Assembly: GCF_001748365.1 (NCBI RefSeq) | Contig: NZ_BDHH01000015.1 | Location: 54,105 to 118,104 of the forward strand | DNA length: 64,000 bases | DNA from: Fusibacter sp. 3D3 | GTDB lineage: Bacteria; Bacillota; Clostridia; Peptostreptococcales; Acidaminobacteraceae | Reading direction: 5' to 3' | Shown: positions 16,730 to 25,650 of the stretch, piece after piece | Layout: each line of letters begins with the position of its first letter | Numbering within the stretch: position 1 is the stretch's first letter | The notes under the pieces: model-generated | Told to the model about the DNA's origin: nothing | Database searches by the model: none | The model's input: the letters and a program-made list of their open reading frames with translations, nothing else | Translations under genes and position numbers: made by a program

Positions 16730-17659
16730 TTAATGTGACTGCAATGGAATGAGTTCGGTCACTAGATCAAAATATTTAAATTTGGACGGAATACGTTCCG
16801 TATTGTAAAGCCAACTGAGCAAACTGTCCATTGCATTGATGTCGGGTAAATCAAAAGTAGTGCTGAGGGGAAGTTTTGACAGTTTAACCTGATCGGGAAC
16901 CTTAAAATATCTATGGATAAGATAGTTGTAATGTTTTAAAGACTTCGTTTCAGAAGTGCTGTTGATCTTGGCTAAAAGTTGTTCCACGAAATCAATCTGA
17001 CTGGTTTCGTGGGTTTTATTTATGGTGAGTATGGCGTAAGTAGGGTGAAGCCCACTCATTTTTTGGATCAATTTAGTGTTGTGTTCTAGAAGATAATCGC
17101 TGTACGGAGAGGTAAATATGCCGAAATCTAAAGTGTTGTCTTTGAGAAGCTCAACTCGTGATAGAGTATCGTTAATCAGAATTTCATCCATTGAAATTCC
17201 AATTGCGCTTTGCGCTTGGATGGTGAGATCTAAAAAGAACTCGCACTGATTATAGTTGTAAATGCCCATTGCGACAGCTTTGACATCATTTAGTTTTACC
17301 GTATTTTGATTGTTCCTAGAGCCGATGAGATAAAGTTCTTTATAGGTACTTGAGATGATCACAAAGTCAGAGAGGGCTTTATGAGAAACGATGAAAGAAG
17401 CGGGTTCACAAAGAAACCCATCCAAGAAGTTTATTCTTGCATCGTAAAGCATGGCATTTTCTGTTGAATACACGATGATTTCAACTGGAAATGCCATATT
17501 ATCGAATAGACCTTGATCGTAGGCATCTATTATTGGCAAGGATGCTGTTTCGGATAGAACCCCTATTCTCACTACGGTTTCGGATAAATTTTCTTTATAA
17601 AAGAGACCACCAATTGACAGAAGGACAATTAGTGAGATCAATATCATTTTTAATTTCAT
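16730..17659 (-). CDS. Orphan ABC substrate-binding protein, NMT1/SsuA-like
   Basis: The 309-residue protein begins with a hydrophobic segment (residues about 4-22) without a lipobox cysteine, so it may stay anchored by an uncleaved signal. The body has the two-lobed pattern of NMT1/THI5-like periplasmic-binding proteins: VVRIGVLSETASLPIIDAYDQGLF, a bait-like DARINFLDGF segment and VKAVAMGIYNYNQCEFFL. Family ligands are thiamine precursors, sulfonates and similar small molecules. No permease or ATPase is adjacent, which is unusual. SD AAGAGGT supports the start at 17659. Confidence 0.7.
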   Translation of the reverse strand: MKLKMILISLIVLLSIGGLFYKENLSETVVRIGVLSETASLPIIDAYDQGLFDNMAFPVEIIVYSTENAMLYDARINFLDGFLCEPASFIVSHKALSDFVIISSTYKELYLIGSRNNQNTVKLNDVKAVAMGIYNYNQCEFFLDLTIQAQSAIGISMDEILINDTLSRVELLKDNTLDFGIFTSPYSDYLLEHNTKLIQKMSGLHPTYAILTINKTHETSQIDFVEQLLAKINSTSETKSLKHYNYLIHRYFKVPDQVKLSKLPLSTTFDLPDINAMDSLLSWLYNTERIPSKFKYFDLVTELIPLQSH

Positions 17660-17704
17660 AGAGACCTCTTTACGATGTTGAATAATGATAATCAACGTCT
17701 ATAT

Positions 17705-19453
17705 CTATTTTTTTAGGTGCTGGATTAGGGCTTCATCGGGTGTTACGTAGAGTGTTTTGTTTTGAACATAAATCACCATGCCAGGTTTTGCACCGTTTGG
17801 CTTTGATACATTTTTGATAAGGGTGTAATCAACGGGCACATTGGAAGATTCACGTGCTTTTGAATGATAAGCAGCAATAATAGCCGCTTCTGTTAATGTT
17901 TTTTCAGGAATATCGGTGCCCTCTGTACGAATGATCACATGGGAACCTGGGATAATTTTGGTGTGGAGCCACATGTCTTTGTTAGAAGCAACTTTAGTTG
18001 TGAGTTGATCGTTTTGCTTGTTGTTTTTACCCACAATAATTTCAAAGCCATCACTTGAGATGAAATATTTAAAGATTTCTTTAGTGGGTTTGCTTTTTTG
18101 TTTCGTTTTCTTGACTTTGATAAAGCCTTCTTCAGCAAGCTCTTGCTTGATACTATCGAGTTCGGAAGGTTCCTCAATGTTGTTTAAAAGCGTTAGCACT
18201 TGATCCAGATAGGCCACCTCATCGTCCGTTTCTTTGATTTGTGTCTTAAGTTCAAGGCGAGCTGTTTTCAGTTTATTGTATCTTTTGAAAAACTTTTGCG
18301 CATTTTCAGAGGGATCAAGCCTAATGTCTAAAGGGATATCAAGGGTTTCATTTGTTTCGCTATAGTAGTTTTCAAGTGTTGCCACATTCATGCCTTTATG
18401 AAGTCTGTAGATATTTGCCAGAATTAATTCGCCTTGGACCTTGTAGATCTCAGAATTTTCGGCGGTTTCAAGTTCCATTTGAAGCTTGCGAAGTTTGCTT
18501 TCCGATCGATCGAGGCGTTGTTGAATGCGTTTTTTTAGATCATGAGCGCGTTGATGATTTTTAAGTTGTTTATTTTGGCTACCGTAGTAGAGGTCTACAG
18601 CAGCGTTTAAAGTGTCTGTTTTTTGAATGTGATCATACTCGTGTAGGGTACCGATAAAATAGAGTTCTCTCGGAATATCAAAGGCGCCATAGTAAACAAA
18701 ACCTTCTAGGCGCAAATCCGCTCTAAATGCAATTAAACCTGTGAGGAGTTGATCTCCATCCTGAGAAGTGAGTTGCCCTATGGGATTGTCGAAGGACATA
18801 TCTAGTGCATTGAGCACTATTTTAGAAGCTAGGGGGCTAAAGCCTTCGATAATTTCATAGAGACATTTAAAGGTTTTCATTTGTGGCGTTGCCCTTATTT
18901 TTGCATCAAGTGCTTGTTTAAACTCAAGTTCAACATCACGGAGTAAGATTTTATTGGATTCAAGATATTCGTATTTTAGCCCTGGTAAGATCAAGCGCAC
19001 TCTGCTCAAGTCGGGTGTGATGCGCTTGATGCTGTCGATGATGGTGAAATCCTCTTTTGTCAAAATAAGATTAGAATGTTTGCCCATAATTTCGATGATG
19101 AGTTTTTTCTTTTCAAGTTCTCCGAGTTCGTTCTTTGCCTCAATTTCAATAATGACAACTCTTTCGTTTCCGTGTTGGCTGATGTTAAAAATTCGACCAC
19201 CTGCGATATGTTTTCTCATGAGCATGCAAAACATTGGCGCAGCTTTTGGGTTTTCTTTTTTTTGAGTGGTGACTGCGAAATACGGAAGTGCGCTCTCAAC
19301 AGAAATAAAGAGTGTATAGCTTTGATCTTTTCCACGTGTGATCAAAGAGAGTTCGTCTTTTTCGGGTTGATGAATTTTATCTATTCGTGCACCGATTAAA
19401 ATAGGTGCGAGTTCTTGAACGAGTTGACTTATAAAAATGCCGTCAAATGCCAT
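17705..19453 (-). CDS. rqcH: RqcH/Rqc2 (NFACT) ribosome quality control factor, FbpA family
   Basis: This 582-residue protein binds stalled 50S subunits carrying peptidyl-tRNA and drives alanine tailing. The order is NFACT-N (1-200), helix-hairpin-helix region (about 200-270), a long coiled coil (about 300-430) and NFACT-R (about 455-560, with SSDGFEIIVGKNNKQND and DMWLHTKIIPGSHVIIRT). The tRNA-contact pair that is D97-R98 in Bacillus subtilis reads E97-R98 here. The start at 19453 follows AGGAGG; the longer ORF start at 19498 lacks an SD. Monocistronic, divergent from yicC. Confidence 0.85.
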   Translation of the reverse strand: MAFDGIFISQLVQELAPILIGARIDKIHQPEKDELSLITRGKDQSYTLFISVESALPYFAVTTQKKENPKAAPMFCMLMRKHIAGGRIFNISQHGNERVVIIEIEAKNELGELEKKKLIIEIMGKHSNLILTKEDFTIIDSIKRITPDLSRVRLILPGLKYEYLESNKILLRDVELEFKQALDAKIRATPQMKTFKCLYEIIEGFSPLASKIVLNALDMSFDNPIGQLTSQDGDQLLTGLIAFRADLRLEGFVYYGAFDIPRELYFIGTLHEYDHIQKTDTLNAAVDLYYGSQNKQLKNHQRAHDLKKRIQQRLDRSESKLRKLQMELETAENSEIYKVQGELILANIYRLHKGMNVATLENYYSETNETLDIPLDIRLDPSENAQKFFKRYNKLKTARLELKTQIKETDDEVAYLDQVLTLLNNIEEPSELDSIKQELAEEGFIKVKKTKQKSKPTKEIFKYFISSDGFEIIVGKNNKQNDQLTTKVASNKDMWLHTKIIPGSHVIIRTEGTDIPEKTLTEAAIIAAYHSKARESSNVPVDYTLIKNVSKPNGAKPGMVIYVQNKTLYVTPDEALIQHLKK

Positions 19454-19593
19454 AGGTGCCTCCTGATCATGAAAGATTATTTTAAAAAAGTATATCACTT
19501 CTCATAAAAAAGATAAAGTTTTGATTGTTTTGTGGCCTCTTAATAGAGAGATATGATATATTGTTAATAGAGATTTTAACATGGCATTGAAGG

Positions 19594-19623
19594 TTGTCAT
19601 AATAGGTAAATCTATGTTATAAT
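19594..19623 (+). promoter_or_regulatory. Promoter of the yicC-gmk-rpoZ unit
   Basis: TTGTCA (19594-19599) and TATAAT (19618-19623) are 18 nt apart, 30 nt before the yicC ATG. Confidence 0.6.
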
Positions 19624-19653
19624 CTAATGATGTATAAGTATATGGAGGTAGTA

Positions 19654-20538
19654 ATGATTTACAGCATGACAGGCTTTGGCCGCGGCGAATTTTCAAATAA
19701 TGCATTTGATATAACACTGGAAATTAAATCCGTTAACAATAGATATTGTGATATTATCGTTAAGATGCCAAAAAAATTAAATGTATTTGAGGATCGTATT
19801 AAAAATACGATTAAGGAACACCTGTCGAGAGGACGTATAGACGTTTATATCAATTTAGAAGAAAAATCATATGATAATTATGAAGTGCTTGCGAATTTTG
19901 ATATTTTAGATAAATATGTCACTGTATACCGAGAAATTAAAGCAAGATATGAAATCAAAGAGGATGTCACGCTAAGTATGTTGACTCGAATTCAAGAGGG
20001 CATTGATGTCTCTTATCTTGAAAGAGGCGAAGAAGAATACTGGGCGGCAATTGAACCGGCTCTCAACGTTGCAATTGATAGAATTTTAGAGATGAGAAGA
20101 CAAGAAGGCCAAAAGCTTAAAGAAGATATCAATGAGAAGACAGAGCATATCCGTGTTGTTCTTGGTAAAATTGAGCTTCTGTCACCACAAATACTTGAAG
20201 CTTATCGCGTTAAAATGAAAGATCGCATCACAGAGCTCTTAAAAGAACTCAATGCTGAAATAGATGAAATGAGATTGGCGAATGAACTTGCCATTTACGC
20301 AGATAAAACCAATATCAATGAAGAAATTGTGAGAATTTATTCTCACTTAGCTCAGATTGATACCATCTTAGAATCCTCTGAACCGATTGGCAGAAAATTG
20401 GATTTCTTAATTCAAGAACTCAATAGAGAAGTTAACACCATTGGCTCAAAATCTCCAGATATAGATATTTCTAATCTAGTGATTGATTTAAAAAGTGAGA
20501 TCGAACAAATTAGGGAGCAAATTCAAAATATTGAGTAA
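19654..20538 (+). CDS. yicC: YicC family endoribonuclease
   Basis: The 294-residue protein opens with the family signature MIYSMTGFGRGEF and SVNNRYCDIIVKMP and ends with the DUF1732 domain (EPIGRKLDFLIQELNREVNTIGSKS, then LKSEIEQIREQIQNIE). YicC proteins are metal-dependent endoribonucleases implicated in RNA turnover. The ATG at 19654 follows TGGAGGT. gmk begins 10 nt after the stop, so the remA (DUF370) gene that usually sits between them in Clostridia and Bacillus is missing. Confidence 0.9.
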   Translation: MIYSMTGFGRGEFSNNAFDITLEIKSVNNRYCDIIVKMPKKLNVFEDRIKNTIKEHLSRGRIDVYINLEEKSYDNYEVLANFDILDKYVTVYREIKARYEIKEDVTLSMLTRIQEGIDVSYLERGEEEYWAAIEPALNVAIDRILEMRRQEGQKLKEDINEKTEHIRVVLGKIELLSPQILEAYRVKMKDRITELLKELNAEIDEMRLANELAIYADKTNINEEIVRIYSHLAQIDTILESSEPIGRKLDFLIQELNREVNTIGSKSPDIDISNLVIDLKSEIEQIREQIQNIE

Positions 20539-20548
20539 GGGAGCGTTT

Positions 20549-21172
20549 ATGAACCAAAAGGGCTTATTAATCGTCGTATCTGGACCATCTGGTGCTGGAA
20601 AGGGCACAATTTGTAAAAAATTAATTTCAAGAGATGACAGCGTAATCGTGTCGGTTTCTGCAACCACAAGAGCACCTAGAAATGGAGAGGTTGAAGGAAT
20701 CAGTTATCATTACTTAAATAGAGGTCAATTCGAAGCTATGATTGATTCGGACGATTTTTTAGAACATGCCAAGGTCTATGACCATTATTATGGGACTCCA
20801 AAAAAATTTGTCATAGATCATATTGTAAAAGGCGACAACGTGTTACTCGAGATTGATATCCAAGGTGCACTTCAAGTTAAAAAGAAATATCCAGAAGGTA
20901 TTTTTGTCTTTATTTTACCACCGTCTATGAAAGAGCTTAAAAGTCGCATTGTGGGGAGAGGCAGTGAAACGCCTGAATCTCTTGAAAAACGACTTTCTAG
21001 TGCTTATAGTGAAATTGAGTACATTAAAAACTACGATTACTTTATTGTAAACGATAAAGTAGATCATGCCACTGATATTCTGCAATCTATTATTTTAGCT
21101 GAAAAGTGTAGGGTTGCTGCTGATATAGAACAAATTGTGTGTAAATTTAAGGAGGAAACAGAAAATGCTTAA
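20549..21172 (+). CDS. gmk: Guanylate kinase
   Basis: The 207-residue enzyme phosphorylates GMP to GDP. It has the P-loop GPSGAGKGT, the GMP-binding region SVSATTRAPRNGEVEGISYHY and the ILPPSMKELKSRIVGRG lid region. The ATG at 20549 lies behind AAGGGAG. It overlaps rpoZ by 8 nt (translational coupling), the standard gmk-rpoZ arrangement. Confidence 0.95.
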   Translation: MNQKGLLIVVSGPSGAGKGTICKKLISRDDSVIVSVSATTRAPRNGEVEGISYHYLNRGQFEAMIDSDDFLEHAKVYDHYYGTPKKFVIDHIVKGDNVLLEIDIQGALQVKKKYPEGIFVFILPPSMKELKSRIVGRGSETPESLEKRLSSAYSEIEYIKNYDYFIVNDKVDHATDILQSIILAEKCRVAADIEQIVCKFKEETENA

Positions 21173-21392
21173 TCCATCTATTGATGATTTAATCGAAAAA
21201 ACAGGGAACAGGTATGCACTTTGTATTATCGCTTCAAGAAGAGCTAGAACGATTATAGACGGGGAAGATGATGTTTATGATTTTGATGCTGAAAAACCAC
21301 TTTCTATTGCAATTAATGAGATTATGACGGATAAAGTTGAAGGCTTACATGTGGTTACAGAATATGCGTCAGAAGAAATTAGATTATTTTAA
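21165..21392 (+). CDS. rpoZ: RNA polymerase omega subunit
   Basis: The 75-residue protein has the omega signature P-S-I-D-D-L-I followed by NRYALCIIASRRAR and the closing pattern PLSIAINEIM. Omega assists folding and assembly of RNA polymerase beta-prime. The ATG at 21165 follows AAGGAGG and lies inside the 3' end of gmk. A terminator-like hairpin (21417-21438) follows before coaBC. Confidence 0.9.
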   Translation: MLNPSIDDLIEKTGNRYALCIIASRRARTIIDGEDDVYDFDAEKPLSIAINEIMTDKVEGLHVVTEYASEEIRLF

Positions 21393-21416
21393 GTTTATAT
21401 GAAAGCCCATTATGTG

Positions 21417-21446
21417 CATCCTATGTTTTCATAGGGTGTATTTTAA
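21417..21446 (+). terminator. Terminator-like hairpin after rpoZ
   Basis: A 9-bp stem with one G-U pair (21417-21425 with 21430-21438) and a TTTT loop is followed by TATTTTAAT. The T-tract is weak, so read-through into coaBC is likely. Confidence 0.55.
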
Positions 21447-21492
21447 TAGCATTTTGAGGGTATAGAAAAACAGGGATTAAGGAGGCATTCTT

Positions 21493-22707
21493 ATGACACT
21501 TCAAGGAAAAAACATCGTACTAGGCGTAACGGGTGGTATTGCTGCTTACAAAACAGCTGATGTGGTGAGTCGCTTGAAAAAGCAAGGCGCTAATGTCTAT
21601 GTGATCATGACGCAGAATAGCACACAATTTGTCAGTGCATTGACGTTTCAATCCTTATCACAAAATTATGTGGTGACAGATATGTTTGAAGATCCAAAAA
21701 CTTGGGATGTGGAGCATATTGCACTCGCCAAAAGAGCAGATCTTTTTTTAATCGCACCTGCTTCTGCAAATGTGATTGGGAAGATAGCTCATGGGATTGC
21801 AGATGATATGCTTACAACGACGGTTATGGCCACAGAGGCACCTGTATATTTGGCCGTGGCGATGAATACTAAAATGTATGAAAACCCAATTTTGCAAAAC
21901 AATTTATCAATACTCAGAGCGTATGGTTATCATATCATTGATCCAGGTTCGGGGCGTTTGGCATGTGGTGATATTGGCGCCGGCAAATTAGCGGAACCAG
22001 AGTGCATCGTAAATGAAGTTATAAAATATTTTGAAAGTGAACCTGTAAATTCAACCCCTAAAGCTTTAGCGGGTAAAAGTATTTTGATCACCGCTGGGCC
22101 AACTCGAGAGGCCATCGATCCAGTGCGGTATATCAGTAATGAATCCAGTGGCAAAATGGGTTATGCCATCGCCAAGGTCGCACTTGAAATGGGGGCGGAT
22201 GTAACGCTTATCAGTGGTCCTACCTCTATAAAAGCGCCAGAAGGTGTAAATTTGATTTCAGTGGTTTCAACGCAAGATATGTTTGATGCTGTCATGGCAC
22301 ATAAAGCTGTTGATGTGATTATCAAAGCGGCTGCACCAGCAGACTATAGACCAGCGCAAGTGAGTCCAGAGAAGATTAAGAAGAAAGAAGCTTCTATGCA
22401 CATTGAAATGGTGAAAAATCCAGATATTTTAAAGACGCTTGGCGAGATAAAAACCAATCAATTGTTAGTGGGCTTTGCAGCAGAAACACAGAATTTAAAA
22501 ACCTATGCACTTGGCAAATTAAATGAGAAAAATTTGGACTTCATTGTGGCCAATAATGTCGCGGAAAAAGGTGCTGGGTTTGATGTGGATACTAATATTG
22601 TCACTATTTTTGATAAAGATGGCACGGAAACGGCATATGATTGTTTAGAGAAGGATCAAGTGGCAAAAATTGTACTGGATCGAGTCGTTAAAAAACTTTC
22701 AATTTAA
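21493..22707 (+). CDS. coaBC: Bifunctional CoaBC: phosphopantothenoylcysteine synthetase/decarboxylase
   Basis: The 404-residue flavoprotein makes 4'-phosphopantetheine for coenzyme A in two steps. The N-terminal CoaC half has GVTGGIAAYK, the flavin-site histidine in WDVEHIALAKRAD, PASANVIGKIAHGIADD and the active-site cysteine in RLACGDIGAG. The C-terminal CoaB half has ITAGPTREAIDPVRYISN, AAPADYRP and KIKKKE. coaD of the same pathway lies at 39322. SD AAGGAGG. It is followed closely by priA, the order seen across Firmicutes. Confidence 0.95.
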   Translation: MTLQGKNIVLGVTGGIAAYKTADVVSRLKKQGANVYVIMTQNSTQFVSALTFQSLSQNYVVTDMFEDPKTWDVEHIALAKRADLFLIAPASANVIGKIAHGIADDMLTTTVMATEAPVYLAVAMNTKMYENPILQNNLSILRAYGYHIIDPGSGRLACGDIGAGKLAEPECIVNEVIKYFESEPVNSTPKALAGKSILITAGPTREAIDPVRYISNESSGKMGYAIAKVALEMGADVTLISGPTSIKAPEGVNLISVVSTQDMFDAVMAHKAVDVIIKAAAPADYRPAQVSPEKIKKKEASMHIEMVKNPDILKTLGEIKTNQLLVGFAAETQNLKTYALGKLNEKNLDFIVANNVAEKGAGFDVDTNIVTIFDKDGTETAYDCLEKDQVAKIVLDRVVKKLSI

Positions 22708-22730
22708 GTATAAAATGATACGAGGCGAAC

Positions 22731-25175
22731 ATGTTTGCAAATATTGCAATTTTAAGAAATGCACAAAATTTGGACCAACTCTTTACCTATGAGATTCCAG
22801 CAAAATTTGAATTGATCGCTCAACCTGGGAAACGTGTGTTGGTGCCTTTTGGTGCTTCTGGCCAAGTAGAAGGCATTATCATCGAATGTAAATCCGTTCT
22901 TGAAAAGGTGCCTGAGTTTGCTATAAAAAAAGTGCGGCATATCTTCGATGATGATGTTTATTTAAGTGAGCGAGATTTAAAGGTTGTCGATTTCATGAGA
23001 ACGCATTATTTGTGTACCTATACTGAAGCGATACAACTTTTTTTGCCCTCTGGGACTATGACGCATCAGCTTAAAAAATACAGCATCACTGAAGAAGGCT
23101 TGCTTCATCAAGCGAAGTTTAATGATAGAGAACGTGAGATCGTCAGTCAGATTATGTCTTTTGATGAACTTGAACTGAGTCGAATTGAGACATCGTATTC
23201 TGAAAAAATAAAATTACAAATATTAAGCAAACTCACCGCAAAAAAATGGCTTGCTCTCAACTATGATTATGAAGAGGTCGTTAAGGACCGCTATGTGGAA
23301 GTTCTTCATGTGGTGGCGGATTTAGAGGACTACTTTTTGACAATTCCTAAGCGTTACACGGCGCGTATTAAGCTTTGTGAAGTGCTTATGGAAAACCCAA
23401 TCATTGAAAAAACAAAGTTGGTCAAAGATTTTAAGATCAGTCGAAATGTAATCGATAAATTTATCGAAGAGGACCTAATAGAAATAGAACTCAAAGAAGA
23501 CAGGCGTATGCCAGCCTTTATGGCCTCGCTTGAAAGTAAAAAGAACATTGCTTTAAATCCAGAACAACAAGAGGCGTATGACAAGATTGTTGAGCGTTTT
23601 GAATCCGGTGAACAAAATGATTTTCTAATTCATGGGATCACAGGTAGTGGGAAAACGGAAGTTTATGCTGAGCTCATTGAATATATGATTTCTAAAGGCA
23701 AAAAGACGGTCCTTTTAGTCCCCGAAATTTCATTGACGCCACAAATCGTGTCCAGATTTGTCAGTCGATTTGGCAAAGAACGCATTGCGCTTTTGCACTC
23801 AAAGATTTCAAATGGTGAAAAGCATGATCAGTGGAAAGGCATTCGCCGAGGTGAATACGATGTGATTATTGGCGCACGTTCTGCCGTCTTTGCGCCATCA
23901 GATGATATCGGTCTTGTGATTATCGATGAAGAACATGAAAATTCTTATCGGTCTGAAAAAAGACCTCGATATGAGACTTACGAGGTCGCCAAATTGAGGA
24001 TGGAACTCTTTGGAGGCCTTTTGGTTGCAGGCTCCGCAACGCCAGCACTTGCTTCTTATCACGACGCAAGGTGTGGGAAAAGAGAACTGTTGAATCTTAA
24101 AAAGAGATTTAACAATCAAGCGCTTCCAGTGATGGAAATCGTCGATATGAGACGCGAACTGGAAGAGGGTAATATGTCTATTTTAAGTAGACGTTTATTC
24201 GCGGCTATCGAATCACGTCTTGAAAAAGGGGAACAAAGCATTATTTTTCTAAATCGCAAGGGGCATTCCACCTTTGTCTCTTGTAGGCGTTGTGGCTATA
24301 CGATGTCTTGTCCAAATTGTGATGTCACTTTGACTTATTTCAAGACAGAAAAATCCGTAAAATGTAACTATTGCGGATATGAGTCTTATGTGCCCAAAAA
24401 GTGTCCTAAATGTGATAGCCATTATTTTAAATTTTTTGGTGTGGGCACTGAAAAGGTAGAAGAAACGCTGAGAAATTATTTTAAAAATGCACGTATTGCC
24501 CGGATGGATAAGACGACAACTTCTAGAAAAGGCAGTCTTGAAGCGATGATTACGGATATTGAGACTGACAAAACGGATATATTAATTGGGACTCAAATGG
24601 TGACAAAAGGGTTTGACTTCAAAAATGTCACACTGGTCGGCATTTTATCAGCAGATCTCATGTTCAATTTTCCGAGTTACCAAGCTTCTGAAAGAACTTA
24701 TCAATTGGTGAATCAAGTGGCTGGTAGAGGCGGGAGAGGTGAAAAAGCCAGTGAGGTAATTCTCCAAACCTACACCCCAGACCACTATGCAATAAACATC
24801 AGTGCATATGAAGCTTTTTTTGATGTGGAAATGAAATACAGAGAGATGCGCAGATACCCGCCCTATTATAAATTGATCAATTTGCTGATTGTATCTAAAT
24901 CTGAACAAACGGCAATGCAATATGCACAAAAATCGCACACTTTTTTAGATAAGAATTTTTTTAAAAAAGATTTACAAAATAAGCTAGAATTATACCCTGC
25001 TTCTCCTGCATTATTGAAGAAGATAGATGGACAATACAGATGGCAAATTCTCATCAAATGTCCACCTGAATTATTAAGTGTGATTACGCGTTATTTTAAA
25101 ATACTAGAAGATGAATTTATTAAAGTTGAAGCATGTAGCTTGCAAATCGATCTAGATGCAAGAAACATTTTATAG
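22731..25175 (+). CDS. priA: Primosomal protein N', PriA helicase
   Basis: The 814-residue replication-restart helicase has the N-terminal 3'-OH-binding domain, Walker A GITGSGKTEVY, DEEH box, and an eight-cysteine zinc region (CRRCGYTMSCPNC, then CNYCGY and CPKC) inserted in the helicase core, followed by motif IV-VI sequences (IGTQMVTKGFDF and QVAGRGGRG). The C-terminal domain is present, so the protein is full length. The start at 22731 follows CGAGGCG. It lies 10 nt before def. Confidence 0.95.
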   Translation: MFANIAILRNAQNLDQLFTYEIPAKFELIAQPGKRVLVPFGASGQVEGIIIECKSVLEKVPEFAIKKVRHIFDDDVYLSERDLKVVDFMRTHYLCTYTEAIQLFLPSGTMTHQLKKYSITEEGLLHQAKFNDREREIVSQIMSFDELELSRIETSYSEKIKLQILSKLTAKKWLALNYDYEEVVKDRYVEVLHVVADLEDYFLTIPKRYTARIKLCEVLMENPIIEKTKLVKDFKISRNVIDKFIEEDLIEIELKEDRRMPAFMASLESKKNIALNPEQQEAYDKIVERFESGEQNDFLIHGITGSGKTEVYAELIEYMISKGKKTVLLVPEISLTPQIVSRFVSRFGKERIALLHSKISNGEKHDQWKGIRRGEYDVIIGARSAVFAPSDDIGLVIIDEEHENSYRSEKRPRYETYEVAKLRMELFGGLLVAGSATPALASYHDARCGKRELLNLKKRFNNQALPVMEIVDMRRELEEGNMSILSRRLFAAIESRLEKGEQSIIFLNRKGHSTFVSCRRCGYTMSCPNCDVTLTYFKTEKSVKCNYCGYESYVPKKCPKCDSHYFKFFGVGTEKVEETLRNYFKNARIARMDKTTTSRKGSLEAMITDIETDKTDILIGTQMVTKGFDFKNVTLVGILSADLMFNFPSYQASERTYQLVNQVAGRGGRGEKASEVILQTYTPDHYAINISAYEAFFDVEMKYREMRRYPPYYKLINLLIVSKSEQTAMQYAQKSHTFLDKNFFKKDLQNKLELYPASPALLKKIDGQYRWQILIKCPPELLSVITRYFKILEDEFIKVEACSLQIDLDARNIL

Positions 25176-25185
25176 GAGGCAACGG

Positions 25186-25650
25186 ATGGCTATACGCACC
25201 ATTAGATTAGAAGATGATCCTATTCTTAGGAAGATATCTAAGAAAGTCACAAAGTTTGATGAAAAATTGGAACTTTTAGTGGCGGATATGATAGAAACCA
25301 TGCATGATGCTGAGGGTGTTGGTCTAGCAGCGCCTCAAATTGGCGTTTTAAAACGTGTTGTGGTGATTGATTTATATGATGATGAAGGGCCTTTTGAATT
25401 AATCAATCCTGAGATCATCGAAACCCATGGAGAACAGTGTAAATTTGAAGGTTGTTTGAGTGTTCCAGGAAGAAGTGGGAAAGTGATCCGGCCTGAATAC
25501 ACCAAGGTGAGATTTCAGGATGTGTATGGTGATTTTTACGAAGTTGAAGGAGAGGAACTCCTTGCGATTGCACTTTGTCATGAAATTGATCACTTAAATG
25601 GTATACTCTATATTGATAAGCAAATAGAAGAAGCGGAAGAGGACGTATAG
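25186..25650 (+). CDS. def: Peptide deformylase
   Basis: The 154-residue metalloenzyme removes the N-formyl group from nascent proteins. The three PDF motifs are intact: GVGLAAPQIG, EGCLSVPG (Cys ligand) and HEIDHLNG (two His ligands and Glu). The ATG at 25186 follows TAGGAGG; an upstream start at 25156 would overlap priA with no SD. Its stop is directly adjacent to the fmt ATG, so the deformylase and the formyltransferase are made together. Confidence 0.95.
   Translation: MAIRTIRLEDDPILRKISKKVTKFDEKLELLVADMIETMHDAEGVGLAAPQIGVLKRVVVIDLYDDEGPFELINPEIIETHGEQCKFEGCLSVPGRSGKVIRPEYTKVRFQDVYGDFYEVEGEELLAIALCHEIDHLNGILYIDKQIEEAEEDV

Noticed and set aside
18018-19399. Several plus-strand ORFs of 60-107 residues inside rqcH
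   Set aside because: All are shadows of the conserved RqcH frame without ribosome-binding sites.
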